Source of the DNA: Centroberyx gerrardi
Taxonomy: Eukaryota > Chordata > Actinopteri > Beryciformes > Berycidae
Length of the DNA stretch: 64,000 nt
Direction of reading: 5' to 3'
Assembly: GCF_048128805.1 (NCBI RefSeq)
Contig: NC_136010.1
Location: 15,479,980-15,543,979, forward strand
This document shows, in pieces, positions 63,709 to 64,000 of the stretch (positions within the stretch are counted from its first letter, which is position 1; every line of letters begins with the position of its first letter). Made by a program: the position numbers and the translations under genes. Below the pieces are notes generated by a model, which saw only the letters and a list, made by a program, of their open reading frames with translations, had not been told where the DNA came from and did no database searches.

Positions 63709-64000
63709 ATGCGGACTGTGGTGCTCCTCCTCATCGTGGGGTTAGTGGATCTGAGTGTGGGCCAGCGTTTCAGCCAGTTCCAGTGGCTGTCCCACCTGCG
63801 AGGTCGTCGCCGGCACCCTGCGGCCCAGTGGGCCGGGGGCGAGGCGGAGGACTGCCCCCTGGAGTGCGACTGCCCCTCCACCTTCCCCACGGCTATGTAC
63901 TGCCACAGCCGCAACCTCCAGCACGTCCCCTACGTCCCGTCACGCATAAAGTACGTCTACCTCCAGCGTAACCAGATCACAGGCATCCAGGACGGGGTGT
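63709..64000 (+). CDS. fmod: Fibromodulin, N-terminal part (runs off the window)
   Basis: Fibromodulin is a secreted class II small leucine-rich proteoglycan that binds collagen I fibrils and controls their assembly. The acceptor ttttccttcag (ending 63,703) leads to ATG at 63,709, the usual position of the start in exon 2 of this gene. The 97 visible codons show a signal peptide (MRTVVLLLIVGLVDLSVG, cut before Gln19), then a short tail, then the Cys cluster CPLECDCPSTFPTAMYC (CX3CXCX9C, class II spacing). The first leucine-rich repeat follows: VPSRIKYVYLQRNQITGIQDGV, which closely follows mammalian FMOD. The tail has no tyrosine and is basic (RGRRRH), whereas mammalian FMOD has a sulphated Tyr-rich tail. 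The rest of the gene lies beyond the window. PRELP or lumican is less likely, given the first repeat. Confidence 0.9.
   Translation, partial: MRTVVLLLIVGLVDLSVGQRFSQFQWLSHLRGRRRHPAAQWAGGEAEDCPLECDCPSTFPTAMYCHSRNLQHVPYVPSRIKYVYLQRNQITGIQDGV

Overview
This is a stretch of vertebrate nuclear genome, almost certainly from a ray-finned (teleost) fish. The genes have many short exons bounded by GT..AG introns. CA/GT and GA microsatellites are dense. Several transposon relics are of types common in fish, and the encoded proteins are clear vertebrate orthologues. There is no bacterial or viral gene content. Nearly all open reading frames outside the genes named here are chance translations of introns, intergenic DNA or microsatellites.

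Layout. (1) 1-37.6 kb is gene-poor. It holds microsatellites, a SINE-like remnant (3.7 kb), a 517-bp hAT-type MITE (7.85-8.37 kb), a 346-bp Tc1-type MITE (12.18-12.53 kb) and a 1.6-kb Tc1/mariner DD34E element with long inverted repeats and a broken transposase (27.75-29.36 kb). The only coding candidate is a short minus-strand first exon at 21,182-21,236, set in a region of extreme low-complexity DNA. If real, its gene runs off the left edge. (2) 37.64-38.83 kb, plus strand: a two-exon orphan class A receptor of the GPR139/GPR142 type, carrying one apparent 1-nt deletion in the coding region. (3) 39.99-48.61 kb, minus strand: eif2d, complete in 15 exons (595 codons, in frame throughout). Its intron 10 holds a ~640-bp near-perfect palindrome. 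(4) 50.73-59.58 kb, plus strand, head-to-head with eif2d: mapkapk2, complete in 10 exons (385 codons). (5) 59.6-63.7 kb is intergenic, with a TTAA-flanked MITE. (6) 63.71-64.00 kb: the start of fibromodulin (fmod), cut by the window edge.

The genes do not form a functional pathway. They are a conserved neighbourhood: EIF2D, MAPKAPK2 and FMOD all lie in human 1q32. In mammals DYRK3 lies between EIF2D and MAPKAPK2, and IL10 follows MAPKAPK2. Neither is seen here, so this may be one of the two teleost duplicates of that block.

I found no convincing new gene system. The most unusual objects are the large palindrome in eif2d intron 10, the frameshifted receptor, the hairpin just upstream of it, the tyrosine-free N-terminal tail of fmod, and the unidentified first exon at 21.2 kb. 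Exon limits were read by hand from splice consensus, reading-frame continuity and remembered family sequence. No alignment was run.
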